A program made the translations under genes and the position numbers. Shown in pieces: positions 1-9,835 of a DNA stretch of 64,000 bases. A model generated the notes under the pieces. That model was not told where the DNA came from, did no database searches, and saw only the letters and a program-made list of their open reading frames with translations. Positions within the stretch are counted from its first letter, which is position 1, and the number at the start of each line of letters is the position of its first letter. The DNA comes from Roseococcus sp. (GTDB taxonomy: Bacteria; Pseudomonadota; Alphaproteobacteria; Acetobacterales; Acetobacteraceae): positions 1-64,000 of the forward strand of contig JAOAIK010000030.1 in NCBI GenBank assembly GCA_026414745.1. Reading direction: 5' to 3'.

Positions 1-2
1 GC

Positions 3-152
3 AGCTTCAACGCCGACAGCGACAACATCCGCGGCATCGGCGGCCTCGGCATGCAGGCCCTCGCCCTCTACTACCAAACAGAAGAATCCAAGGAGGGCGT
101 GCGCGCCTTCAACGAAAAGCGCCGGCCGGAGTTCCGCAGGCACGCGAAGTAG
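3..152 (+). CDS. Enoyl-CoA hydratase/isomerase family protein, C-terminal end (BadI/MenB-like), partial
   Basis: Only the last 49 codons lie in the window and the gene enters from the left edge. The tail ends in AFNEKRRPEFRRHAK, the Lys-Arg-Pro-x-Phe ending typical of the MenB/BadI branch of the crotonase superfamily, where the C-terminal helix covers the neighbouring subunit's active site. The gene ends 4 bases before an AliB-like dehydrogenase, which is followed by an AliA-like CoA ligase. This neighbourhood fits BadI, 2-ketocyclohexanecarboxyl-CoA hydrolase, which opens the ring in cyclohexanecarboxylate degradation. The family call is firm for a tail this short. The BadI assignment rests on context. 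Confidence 0.7.
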   Translation, partial: SFNADSDNIRGIGGLGMQALALYYQTEESKEGVRAFNEKRRPEFRRHAK

Positions 153-156
153 CGCC

Positions 157-1314
157 ATGCTGGACGACGCCGAGCAGGACTTCGCCGAGGCGGCGCGCCG
201 TTTCGCCCGCGCGCGCATCGCCCCGGGCTACATGGCGCGCGAGAGCGCGGCGCGGGTGGAGCGGGAGCTGGTGCGCGAGATGGGCGCGCTCGGCCTCATC
301 GGCGCCGACCTGCCCGAGGCGCTGGGCGGCCACGGCCAGCCCAGCGTGATGGCCGGCATCGCCATCGAGGCGGTGGCCGAGGCCGACATCAACATGGCCT
401 ATGTGCCCCTCCTCGCCTCGCTCAACGGGCAGATCATCGCGCGCCACGCCGCCCCCGGCCTGGCGCGCGAATGGATCTCCCGGCTCGTCACGGGCGAGGC
501 GCTGGCCTGCATCGCGCTGACCGAGCCGCGCGGCGGCTCGGACGCGGCGAACCTCGCCCTCGCCGCGCGGCGCGAGGGCGGGGATTACGTGCTGAGCGGC
601 GAGAAGTCCTCGATCAGCATGGCCGACCAGGCCGATGTCGCGGTGGTCTTCGCGCGCACCGGCGAGCCGGGCTCGGGCGCGCGCGGCGTCAGCGCCTTCC
701 TCGTGCCCATGGACCTGCCGGGCATCGCGGTGACGCGCTTCCGCGACCTCGGCAGCCACGCCATCGGCCGCGGCTCCCTCTTCTTCGACGGGGTGCGCGT
801 GCCCGCCGCGCACCGGCTGGGCGAGGAGGGGGCGGGCTTCGTGCAGGTGATGCAGGGATTCGACTACAGCCGCGCGCTCATCGGCCTGCAGTGCTGCGGC
901 GCGGCGCAGGCCTCGCTGGACGAGAGCTGGGCCTATATCCGCGAGCGCGAGGCGTTCGGCGCGCCGCTCGCGCAGTATCAGGGCGTGAGCTTCCCGCTCG
1001 CCGAGGGCGAGGGGATGATCGCGGCCGTCCGCCAGCTCTGCTACCACACGCTGCGGCTGCGCGACGCGGGGCGGCCGCATACGGCCGAGGCCGCCATGTG
1101 CAAGTGGCTCGGCCCCAAGACGGCGGTGGAGGTGATCCACCAGTGCCTATTGACCCACGGCCATTACGGCTGGTCGCTCGACCTGCCGCACCAGCAGCGC
1201 CTGCGCGACGTGATGGGCCTCGAGATCGGCGACGGCACGGCGCAGATCATGAAGCTGATCGTGGCGCGCGAGCGCGCGGGCCGCGCCGCCGTGCAGCACG
1301 CGCGGAAGAGATAG
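157..1314 (+). CDS. aliB: Acyl-CoA dehydrogenase, cyclohexanecarboxyl-CoA dehydrogenase-like (AliB)
   Basis: A 385-residue flavoprotein of normal acyl-CoA dehydrogenase length. It has the N-terminal helical domain, the middle beta domain with ALTEPRGGSDAANL (about residues 120-135) that contacts FAD and substrate, and the C-terminal helical domain. Where most family members have the catalytic Glu in a YEGT motif, this protein has Asp359 in IGDGTAQIMK. Asp at this position is known in some dehydrogenases acting on cyclic acyl-CoAs. It sits between a BadI-like gene end and an AliA-like ligase, with gaps of 4 and 22 bases, so one operon is likely. Predicted reaction: dehydrogenation of cyclohexanecarboxyl-CoA to cyclohexene-1-carboxyl-CoA in the cytoplasm. 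The family is certain and the substrate is inferred. Confidence 0.85.
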   Translation: MLDDAEQDFAEAARRFARARIAPGYMARESAARVERELVREMGALGLIGADLPEALGGHGQPSVMAGIAIEAVAEADINMAYVPLLASLNGQIIARHAAPGLAREWISRLVTGEALACIALTEPRGGSDAANLALAARREGGDYVLSGEKSSISMADQADVAVVFARTGEPGSGARGVSAFLVPMDLPGIAVTRFRDLGSHAIGRGSLFFDGVRVPAAHRLGEEGAGFVQVMQGFDYSRALIGLQCCGAAQASLDESWAYIREREAFGAPLAQYQGVSFPLAEGEGMIAAVRQLCYHTLRLRDAGRPHTAEAAMCKWLGPKTAVEVIHQCLLTHGHYGWSLDLPHQQRLRDVMGLEIGDGTAQIMKLIVARERAGRAAVQHARKR

Positions 1315-1336
1315 CGCGCCGGAAGGGAGGAGCGCG

Positions 1337-2956
<1,620 letters not shown>

Positions 2957-2966
2957 AACCGGCGCG

Positions 2967-4358
2967 TCAGACCGCCGCGATCGCCTCGCGCCGCAGCTCC
3001 ACCGCCAGCGCATCGAGCGCGCGGCCGAAGCGGGCCAGCATCTCCTCGACCTCCGCCGCCGTGATCACCAGCGGCGGAGCGAAGGCGATGCTGTCATTGG
3101 GCAGGCTGCGCAGGATCAGCCCCTGCGCCTCGCCGTGCTTGACGAGGCGCGGGCCGATCCTCAGCCCCGGGTCGAAGTTGCGGCGCGCCGCCTTGTCGGC
3201 CACCAGCTCCACCGCGCCGATCAGGCCCACGCCGCGCACTTCCCCCACCAGCGGGTGGTCGGCGAAGCGGCGCAGCCCCTCCTGCAGGACGGGTGCGACG
3301 CGGCGCACATGGCCGATGATGTCCATTTCGTCGTAGATCTTCAGCGTCTCCACCGCGACGGCGGCCGGCACCGGGTGGCCCGAATAGGTGAAGCCGTGGC
3401 CGAAGGTGCCGATGCCGCCCGAGCCCTCGGCCAGCCCCTCGAAGACGCGCTCGCTTACCATCACCGCCGAGATGGGCAGGTAGGAGGCGGAGAGCGCCTT
3501 GGCGCAGGTCAGGATGTCGGGGCGCAGGCCGAGCGTCTGGCTGCCCCAGTAGTTGCCGGTGCGGCCGAAGCCGCAGATCACCTCGTCGGCCACCAGCAGC
3601 ACGTCGTGCCGCGCCAGCACGGCCTGGATCTTCTCGAAATAGGTGGCGGGCGGGAGGATGACGCCGCCCGCGCCCATGATGGGCTCGGCGAAGAAGGCGG
3701 CCACCGTCTCGGGGCCCTCGGCCAGGATCAGCGCCTCCAGCTCCTCGGCGAGGCGGGTGGCGAAGGCCTCCTCGCTCTCGCCCGGATGGGCGTTGTGGTA
3801 GTGGTGCGGGCAGGCGGTGTGCAGGATGCCCGCGATGGGCAGGTCGAAGAACTTGTGGTTGTAGGGCAGGCCCGTCAGCGAGGCCGAGGCGACGGTGACG
3901 CCGTGATAGCCCTTCAGCCGGCTGATGATCTTCTTCTTCTGCGGCCGGCCCAGCGCGTTGTTGAAGTACCAGATCATCTTCACCGCGCTGTCATTCGCCT
4001 CGGAGCCGGAGTTGGCGAAGAACACCTTGCTCATGGGAACGGGCGCGCGCTCCAGCAGCATCTCGGCCAGTTCCACCTGCGGCTCATGGGTGCGGCCGGT
4101 GAAGCCGTGGTAGAAGGGGAGCTGGCGCATCTGCCGCGCCGCCGCCTCGACCAGCCGCTCGTTGTGGAAGCCCAGCGCGGCGCACCACAGCCCGGCCACC
4201 GTCTCGATATAGGCCTTGCCCTGCTCGTCGAAGACGCGCACGCCCTCGCCGCGGGCGATGACCAGCGGGCCGTTCCTCTGGTGCGCGCGCGCATCGGTGT
4301 AGGGGTGCAGCACCGAGGCGACGTCACGGACGGCGGTGGAGTTGCGGGGCGGCGTCAT
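2967..4358 (-). CDS. Class III aminotransferase (omega-amino acid/amine:pyruvate type)
   Basis: A 463-residue PLP enzyme of fold type I. The start MTPPRNSTAV follows GAGGAG in a good position; a longer reading frame upstream is ignored. The cofactor motifs are ANSGSEAND (residues 115-123), Asp258 in VADEVICGFGRTG, and the Schiff-base Lys287 in TCAKALSASY. The family transfers amino groups from beta-alanine, putrescine, taurine or aromatic amines to pyruvate or 2-oxoglutarate. The sequence alone does not fix the substrate. It is convergent with aliA (10-base gap) and divergent from the molybdoenzyme gene, with a good promoter at 4393-4421. Confidence 0.9.
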   Translation of the reverse strand: MTPPRNSTAVRDVASVLHPYTDARAHQRNGPLVIARGEGVRVFDEQGKAYIETVAGLWCAALGFHNERLVEAAARQMRQLPFYHGFTGRTHEPQVELAEMLLERAPVPMSKVFFANSGSEANDSAVKMIWYFNNALGRPQKKKIISRLKGYHGVTVASASLTGLPYNHKFFDLPIAGILHTACPHHYHNAHPGESEEAFATRLAEELEALILAEGPETVAAFFAEPIMGAGGVILPPATYFEKIQAVLARHDVLLVADEVICGFGRTGNYWGSQTLGLRPDILTCAKALSASYLPISAVMVSERVFEGLAEGSGGIGTFGHGFTYSGHPVPAAVAVETLKIYDEMDIIGHVRRVAPVLQEGLRRFADHPLVGEVRGVGLIGAVELVADKAARRNFDPGLRIGPRLVKHGEAQGLILRSLPNDSIAFAPPLVITAAEVEEMLARFGRALDALAVELRREAIAAV

Positions 4359-4392
4359 CGGCGTCTCCTCGTGGCGGATGGGGCGTCGCGCG

Positions 4393-4421
4393 ACTGTAGG
4401 CGCGCGGGGCGGCGCCGTCAC
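4393..4421 (-). promoter_or_regulatory. Sigma-70-like promoter of the class III aminotransferase
   Basis: Reading the minus strand, a -35 box GTGACG (4416-4421) is followed after exactly 17 bases by a -10 box TACAGT (4393-4398). Transcription would start near 4386 and give a leader of about 28 bases that contains the GAGGAG site of the aminotransferase. The placement is right, but the boxes match the consensus only partly. Confidence 0.4.
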
Positions 4422-4429
4422 GCCGGCGC

Positions 4430-4465
4430 TTGACCGGGCGGGCCGCCGCGTTCCAATGCGCCGCA
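4430..4465 (+). promoter_or_regulatory. Possible leaderless promoter of the molybdoenzyme operon
   Basis: TTGACC (4430-4435), 17 bases, then a weak -10 hexamer CCAATG (4453-4458). A start 7 bases further on would fall on the ATG at 4465 itself, which also has no ribosome binding site. The -35 box is good and the -10 box is poor, so this is only a suggestion. Confidence 0.25.
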
Positions 4466-6753
4466 TGACCGAGATCAAGCCGCACGCCGCGCATTGGGGA
4501 TTCTTCGACGCCGTGACCGAGAACGGCCGCCTCCTCGCCGTGCGGCCCTTCGCGCGCGATCCGGCCCCGCCCGCCCTCATCGCCAGCACCCCGGCCACGG
4601 TGCACAGCGCCGCGCGGATCGACCGGCCCTACATCCGCAAAGGCTGGCTCGAGGGGCGCCGGCGCGGGACGCTGCGCGGCGGCGATGCCTTCGTCCCCGT
4701 CTCCTGGGACCGGGTGACGCGCATCCTGGCCGAGGAGATCGCCCGCACCCGCGCCGCGCACGGGGATGCCGCGATCTTCGGCGGCAGCTATGGCTGGTCC
4801 AGCGCCGGGCGCTTCCACCACGCGAAGAGCCAGCTCCAGCGCTTCCTCGGCATGGGCGGCGGCTACACCACCTCGATCAACGCCTACAGCTACGCCACCG
4901 CCCAGGCGCTGATGCCGCACATCCTCGGCACCAACGAGGTGTTCCTGGGCCGCATGACGGACTGGGCCGCCATCGCGCGCCATGCGCGGCTCATGCTCTG
5001 CTTCGGCGGGCTCGCGGCGAAGAACGGCGAGGTGACCTCGGGCGGCGCCTCGGTCAGCTACGGCCCGAACATGCGCGCCGCCGCGGCGGCGGGGGTGCGG
5101 ATGGTGAACATCTCCCCCTATCGGGGCGACACGGAGGCGGCGCTCGGCGCAGAATGGGTGCCCATCCGCCCGGGCACCGATGCGGCGATGATGCTCGCCA
5201 TGATGCGGCACATCGTGGCGCTGGGGCGCGAGGACCGCGCCTTCCTCGCCACCCATTGCGTGGGCTGGGAGAGGCTCTGCCCGACGCTCGAGGAGCGCAC
5301 GCCCGAATGGGCCGAGACGATCACCGGCGTGCCCGCCGCCACCATCCGCGCCCTGGCCGAGCGCTGCCTCGACGCCCCCACCATGCTCACCGCCGCCTGG
5401 TCCCTGCAGCGCGCGGAGTTCGGCGAGCAGCCCTACTGGGCGCTGGTGGCGCTGGCCGCCGTGCTGGGCAGCATCGGCAAGCCGGGGCAGGGGGTGGCCT
5501 TCGGCTACGGCTCCTCCGGCGGCATCGGCAATCCGCGGCGCGAGCTGCCGGGGATTTCGCTGCCGCCCGCGCGCAACCCCGTCCCGCATTTCATTCCCGT
5601 GGGCCGCATCACGGAGCTGCTGGAACGCCCGGGCGGCACCCTGTCCTACAACGGGCGGGAGCTGCCGCTGCCCGACATCCGCATGATCTTCTGGGCCGGC
5701 GGCAACCCCTTCCACCACCACCAGGACCTGAACCGCCTGCTGCGCGCCTGGGCGCATCCCGAGACCATCGTGGTCAGCGAGCCCTGGTGGACGGCGGTCG
5801 CCCGCCACGCCGACATCGTGCTGCCCGCCACCACCACGCTGGAGCGCAACGACATCGCCCATTCCTCGCGCGACCGCTTCCTGCGCGCCATGCACCAGGC
5901 CATCCCGCCCCAGGCCCAGGCGCGCAACGACCACGACGCGCTGGCCGACATCGCCGATGCGCTCGGCTACCGCGAGCGCTTCACCGAGCAGCGCGACGAG
6001 GCCGCCTGGCTGCGCCACCTCTACGGCCGCTGGCGCGGGGCCTGCGCAAAGCTCGGCGTCGAGGCCCCGGAGTTCGACCGCTTCTGGGCCGAGGGCCATG
6101 TCGAGCTGCCGCCCATCGCGCCGGGCGAGGAATACACCCAGTTCGCCGAGTTCCGCGCCGACCCCGAGGCGCATCCGCTCGACACCCCCTCGGGCAAGGT
6201 GGAGCTGTTCAGCGAGACCATCGCCGCCATGAAGCTGCCCGACTGCCCGGGCCTTCCCTGCTGGCTGCCGCCGCGCGAATCCCTGCTGCACGCCGCGCCC
6301 GGGGAGCTGCATCTGCTGACCTGCCAGCCGCCCACCCGGCTGCATTCGCAGCTCGACCCGGGACCCATCGCGGCCGCCGACAAGATCGAGGGCCGCGAGC
6401 CCATCCGCTTGAATCCCGAGGACGCGGCCGAGCGCGGCCTGCGCGAGGGGCAGGTCGTGCGCGTGTTCAACGCGCGCGGCGCCTGCCTTGCGGGGGTGCG
6501 GCTCGATCCCGGCTTGGCGCGCGGCGTGGCGCTGCTCGCCACCGGCGCCTGGTTCGACCCGCTGGAGCCGGGGGTGCCGGGCTCGCTCTGCGTGCACGGC
6601 AACCCCAATGTGCTGACCGCCGACATCCCCACCTCCGCGCTCACCCAGGGCGTCTCCGCCCAGTCCTGCCTCGTGCGCGTCGAGGCCTGGGAGGGGCCGC
6701 TGCCGCCGGTGCGCGCGCATCAGCCGCCGCGCATCGAGGAGATCGCCGCATGA
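4465..6753 (+). CDS. Molybdopterin-dependent oxidoreductase of the BisC/TorA (DMSO reductase) type
   Basis: A 762-residue member of the DMSO reductase family. The N terminus HWGFFDAVTENGRLLAVRPF and the SYGWSSAGR motif, with Ser113 as the expected molybdenum ligand, place it with TMAO and biotin sulfoxide reductases. These lack the N-terminal iron-sulfur cluster, and no Cys motif is seen here. No twin-arginine signal is present, so a cytoplasmic BisC-like S- or N-oxide reductase is the best guess. MRRMTE at 4456 is an alternative start; neither has a clear ribosome binding site. Its stop overlaps the next start (ATGA), so the PhoX-family gene is translationally coupled. Confidence 0.85.
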   Translation: MTEIKPHAAHWGFFDAVTENGRLLAVRPFARDPAPPALIASTPATVHSAARIDRPYIRKGWLEGRRRGTLRGGDAFVPVSWDRVTRILAEEIARTRAAHGDAAIFGGSYGWSSAGRFHHAKSQLQRFLGMGGGYTTSINAYSYATAQALMPHILGTNEVFLGRMTDWAAIARHARLMLCFGGLAAKNGEVTSGGASVSYGPNMRAAAAAGVRMVNISPYRGDTEAALGAEWVPIRPGTDAAMMLAMMRHIVALGREDRAFLATHCVGWERLCPTLEERTPEWAETITGVPAATIRALAERCLDAPTMLTAAWSLQRAEFGEQPYWALVALAAVLGSIGKPGQGVAFGYGSSGGIGNPRRELPGISLPPARNPVPHFIPVGRITELLERPGGTLSYNGRELPLPDIRMIFWAGGNPFHHHQDLNRLLRAWAHPETIVVSEPWWTAVARHADIVLPATTTLERNDIAHSSRDRFLRAMHQAIPPQAQARNDHDALADIADALGYRERFTEQRDEAAWLRHLYGRWRGACAKLGVEAPEFDRFWAEGHVELPPIAPGEEYTQFAEFRADPEAHPLDTPSGKVELFSETIAAMKLPDCPGLPCWLPPRESLLHAAPGELHLLTCQPPTRLHSQLDPGPIAAADKIEGREPIRLNPEDAAERGLREGQVVRVFNARGACLAGVRLDPGLARGVALLATGAWFDPLEPGVPGSLCVHGNPNVLTADIPTSALTQGVSAQSCLVRVEAWEGPLPPVRAHQPPRIEEIAA

Positions 6754-8147
6754 GCCTCTCCCGCCGCTCCCTCCTCGCCGCCCCGGCGCTGCTGGCCCTG
6801 CCGGCGCGGGCGCAGAACCTGCCCGCCGTGGCGCAGGACGATGCGGCCGCGCCGGGCTGGCGCCGCACCACGCTCATCCGCTGGGGCGACCGCGTGACCT
6901 TCGACGCGCCCCCCTTCGACCCGCGGCTGCTCGATGCCGAGGCGGCCTCCGCCCAGTTCGGCTGGGATGCGCGCATCGCCGCCCTGGTGCTGCCGCCGCG
7001 CGCGGCCGATGGCGTGCCGCGCGCGGTGCTGGCGGTGGCCCACCCCACGGTGAACGCCGCCATGGCCTTCCCCGGCGGGCGCGACCGGCCCGAGGCGGCG
7101 GCCGAGATGCAGGGCGCGAGTCTCGTGAACCTCGAGCTGCAGGGCGGGCGCTGGATCGTCGTGGATGGCGGCTTCCAGGCGCGGCGGCTGGCCGCGCACA
7201 CGCTCTGCCGCGCGAACGGCCCGCTGGCCGAGGAGCTGGGCGGCGCGCTGCGCGGCGTGCTCGCCGTCACCGGCGGTGCGGCCACCCCCTGGGGCACGCT
7301 GCTGCTGACCGAGGGCGACCCCGCCCCCTGGGCAGGCCGCCTGCCGGGCTTCGGCCGCGGCCAGGGCTTCGGCTGGCTGATCGAGCTCGACCCGCTCGAC
7401 CCGCAGTCCATCCCGGTGAAGCAGACGGCGGCGGGCCGCTATCCCAAGGCGGATGCGGCCGCCGTCCTGGCGCGCGACGGGCGCGCCGTGGTGTTCCTGG
7501 CCGAGCAGGGGCCGGCCGGCTACCTGTTCCGTTTCGTGGCCGCCCGGCCCGAGGCGGGGCAGGTGCTGGGCGCGGGCGGGCTCTCCGTCGCGCAGCGGCA
7601 GGATGGGCGGCTCGTCTGGCTGCCGCTGCCCGAGGGGGCGGCGGCCAATGCGCCCGAAGCGGCGCGCGCGGCCAACGCCACACCCTTCGCCGGCCCGCAG
7701 GGCCTCTCCTGGGACGCGCGCGGCAACCGGCTGCTGTTCTGCGGGGATTTCGGCGCGCTCGCCCTGGCGCCCGAGGGCGGGGATGCCGGCGGCCCCTCCA
7801 TGGGCGTCGCCGCCCTGCCGGTGCAGGCGCTGGGCCGCATCGGCGCGATCGCGGCCGATGCGCGTGGGCGCGTGCTGCTGGGCACGCTGGGCGAGGGGCG
7901 GGTGGGGGCGCGCGCCCAGGCCCTTGTCGCGCTCGAGGCCGGCGCCTTCTCCACCCTCTACGCCGCTCCGCGCGCGGCGGATGTGGGCGGCGTCGCCCTC
8001 AGCCCCGATGGCGGCACGCTCTTCGTCGCGGTGCGCCGCCCCGGCGCGGAGCCGGGCGCGAGCTTCGAGCGCCCCGCCACGCGCTGGCCGGAGTTCATCC
8101 CGGGCCAGCCGCCGCGCTCGGCCATCGTCTCCCTCGTGCGGGGATGA
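6750..8147 (+). CDS. PhoX-family (DUF839) protein, Tat-exported
   Basis: A 465-residue protein that begins SRRSLLAAPALLALPARAQ, a short twin-arginine-like signal with an ALPARAQ cleavage site, so it probably acts in the periplasm. The body has beta-propeller features of the PhoX/DUF839 family, such as TLLLTEGDP near residue 188, GPQGLSWDARG near 317, and the C-terminal segment ATRWPEFIPGQPPRSAIVSL. Known PhoX members are calcium- and iron-dependent phosphatases, but many DUF839 proteins have no proven activity. It overlaps the molybdoenzyme before it and the racemase gene after it by 4 bases each. The family is likely, and phosphatase activity is not assured. Confidence 0.8.
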   Translation: MSLSRRSLLAAPALLALPARAQNLPAVAQDDAAAPGWRRTTLIRWGDRVTFDAPPFDPRLLDAEAASAQFGWDARIAALVLPPRAADGVPRAVLAVAHPTVNAAMAFPGGRDRPEAAAEMQGASLVNLELQGGRWIVVDGGFQARRLAAHTLCRANGPLAEELGGALRGVLAVTGGAATPWGTLLLTEGDPAPWAGRLPGFGRGQGFGWLIELDPLDPQSIPVKQTAAGRYPKADAAAVLARDGRAVVFLAEQGPAGYLFRFVAARPEAGQVLGAGGLSVAQRQDGRLVWLPLPEGAAANAPEAARAANATPFAGPQGLSWDARGNRLLFCGDFGALALAPEGGDAGGPSMGVAALPVQALGRIGAIAADARGRVLLGTLGEGRVGARAQALVALEAGAFSTLYAAPRAADVGGVALSPDGGTLFVAVRRPGAEPGASFERPATRWPEFIPGQPPRSAIVSLVRG

Positions 8148-8833
8148 GGCCGGCCGGGCCCCGGGTGCTCGCCACCATCACCCCCTCGGGCAACCGGGTG
8201 GTGGAGGCGGTGACCCAGGCGGCGCTGCGCGACAGGCGCGACATCCTGCCCATCTTCTCGCGCATCGCCGTGCATGGCGCGGCCGATCCCTTTTCCGACC
8301 GCTACGACCTCGAGGGCATGCTGCGCGCGGCGGAGCTGCGCGCGCACGCGCGGCCCGAGGTGATCCAGTGGAAGGGCTCCAAGGGCGGGATGATCGGGCT
8401 CGATCACGATCGCGACCTGGTCGCGCGCATCACGGCGGCGACGGGGATTCCCGCCACCACTTCGGCGCTGGCGCTGGAGGCGCGGCTCGCGGCGCGCGGG
8501 CCGGTGCGGATCGGCCTCGTCACGCCCTACACCGACGCCACCCAGCGCCGCCTGATCGCCGCCTTCGCCGCCCGCGGCTGGGAGGTGAGCGCGCAGAGCC
8601 ATCTCGGCCTCTCGGACAACCTCTCCTAAGCCGCGGTGCCGCCCGCGAGGATCCGCGCCCAGTGCGAGGCCATCGCCCCGCGCTGCGATCTGCTGCTGGC
8701 CTGGTGCACCGACTTCCCGGCGGCCGCGCTGGGCGGCGAGGTGGCGGGCCGGCCGCTCTGGGATTCCACGCTCTTGGGCGTGGCGGCGGCGCTGGGCATG
8801 ATGGGCGCGTCATCCGGCACATTTCCTTCCTGA
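8144..8833 (+). pseudogene. Aspartate/glutamate racemase or maleate isomerase family gene interrupted by a stop codon
   Basis: The reading frame from ATG 8144 (overlapping the PhoX-family stop) runs 161 codons to LGLSDNLS and then meets TAA at 8627-8629. The same frame continues without a shift as AAVPPARIRAQCEAIAPRCD and on to LLAWCTDFPAA and PLWDSTLLGVAAALG, ending at 8833. The two parts make one normal family member of about 229 residues. The second half carries the conserved catalytic Cys region (WCTDF). In relatives a tyrosine or phenylalanine is expected where the stop lies, so a single TAC to TAA change could explain it. The first half has the subfamily motifs WKGSKGG and GIPATTSALAL. 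The truncated 161-residue product would lack the catalytic Cys. Confidence 0.8.
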
Positions 8834-8858
8834 TCCCCTCCGCAACACGGAGGTCCCC

Positions 8859-9833
8859 ATGCAGCGCCGCCGACTGCCCGCCCTTGCGGCAACCCTCTGC
8901 CTGCCCGGCTTGCAGGCGCGCGGCCAGGCGCCCTGGCCGACGCGGCCGGTGCGCATCCTGGTGACATTCCCTCCGGGCGGCTCCTCCGACATCACGGCGC
9001 GGCTGCTGGCCGAGCACTATTCGGCCACGCTCGGCCAGCGCTTCGTGGTGGAGAACCGCGCCGGCGCGGGCGGGACCATCGCCGCACTCGCCCTCTCGCG
9101 CGAGGCGCCGGACGGCTACAACCTGCTGCTCTCGAACTCGGCGCCCATCACCACCTCGCCGCCGCTCTATCCGAACCTCGGCTACGATCCGCAGCGCAGC
9201 TTCACGCATGTGACCTTCATCGGCGCGGCGCCGATCGCCCTCGTGGTGAACCCGGCCTTCATCCCGGCGGCCGAGCTTCCCTCGCTGCTGGCCTGGATGC
9301 GCGCGCAGCCGAGCCCGCCGGCCTATGGCAGCTCGGGCGCCGGCGCGGTGGGGCATATCCTGGCCGAGATGTTCCAGCGGCGGCTCGGCATCGCGCTGAG
9401 CCATGTGCCCTATCGCGGCTCGGCCGCGCTGCTGCCCGATCTGCTGAACGGCCAGGTGCCGCTCGCCTTCGACACGCTGCCGCACTACGTGGAGCATGTC
9501 GCGGCCGGCCGGCTGCGCGGCATCGCCGTCTCCAGCCCCGAGCGCAACCCCATGGCCCCCGCCCTGCCCACGCTGCGCGAGCTCGGCCAGCCCGAGCTGG
9601 TGGCGCTGAACTGGGTGGGCATCTCGGGCCCCGCCGGCCTGCCGCCGGCCATCGTCGAGCGGCTGGACGCGGCCACCCAGGCGGGGCTGCGCACCGAGCA
9701 GGTGGCCCGGCGCCTGGCCGAGCACGCGATCACGCCCACGCCGCTCGGCCCCGCCGCCTTCACCGCCTTCGTGGAGCGCGACGTGCGCGAGATCGGCGGG
9801 ATGATCCGCGCGCTCGGCATCACGGCGGGGTAG
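8859..9833 (+). CDS. Bug/TctC-family periplasmic solute-binding protein
   Basis: A 324-residue protein that follows a GGAGG site. The N-terminal signal ends near LQARGQA. The family motifs are WPTRPVRILVTFPPGGSSDI (residues about 28-47), VENRAGAGGTIAA, SREAPDGYNLL and the C-terminal LPPAIVERLDAA. Members bind carboxylates such as citrate, nicotinate, terephthalate or amino acids, and deliver them to TctAB-type tripartite tricarboxylate transporters. No TctA or TctB gene lies in the window. The gene lies 25 bases after the broken racemase gene, in the same direction, and is probably the last gene of that operon. Confidence 0.9.
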   Translation: MQRRRLPALAATLCLPGLQARGQAPWPTRPVRILVTFPPGGSSDITARLLAEHYSATLGQRFVVENRAGAGGTIAALALSREAPDGYNLLLSNSAPITTSPPLYPNLGYDPQRSFTHVTFIGAAPIALVVNPAFIPAAELPSLLAWMRAQPSPPAYGSSGAGAVGHILAEMFQRRLGIALSHVPYRGSAALLPDLLNGQVPLAFDTLPHYVEHVAAGRLRGIAVSSPERNPMAPALPTLRELGQPELVALNWVGISGPAGLPPAIVERLDAATQAGLRTEQVARRLAEHAITPTPLGPAAFTAFVERDVREIGGMIRALGITAG

Positions 9834-9835
9834 GC

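Noticed and set aside
4336-4464. Longer N terminus of the molybdoenzyme from 4336
   Set aside because: The extra 43 codons overlap the promoter and leader of the divergent aminotransferase and do not resemble the family; the known N terminus begins with the HWG-containing segment.
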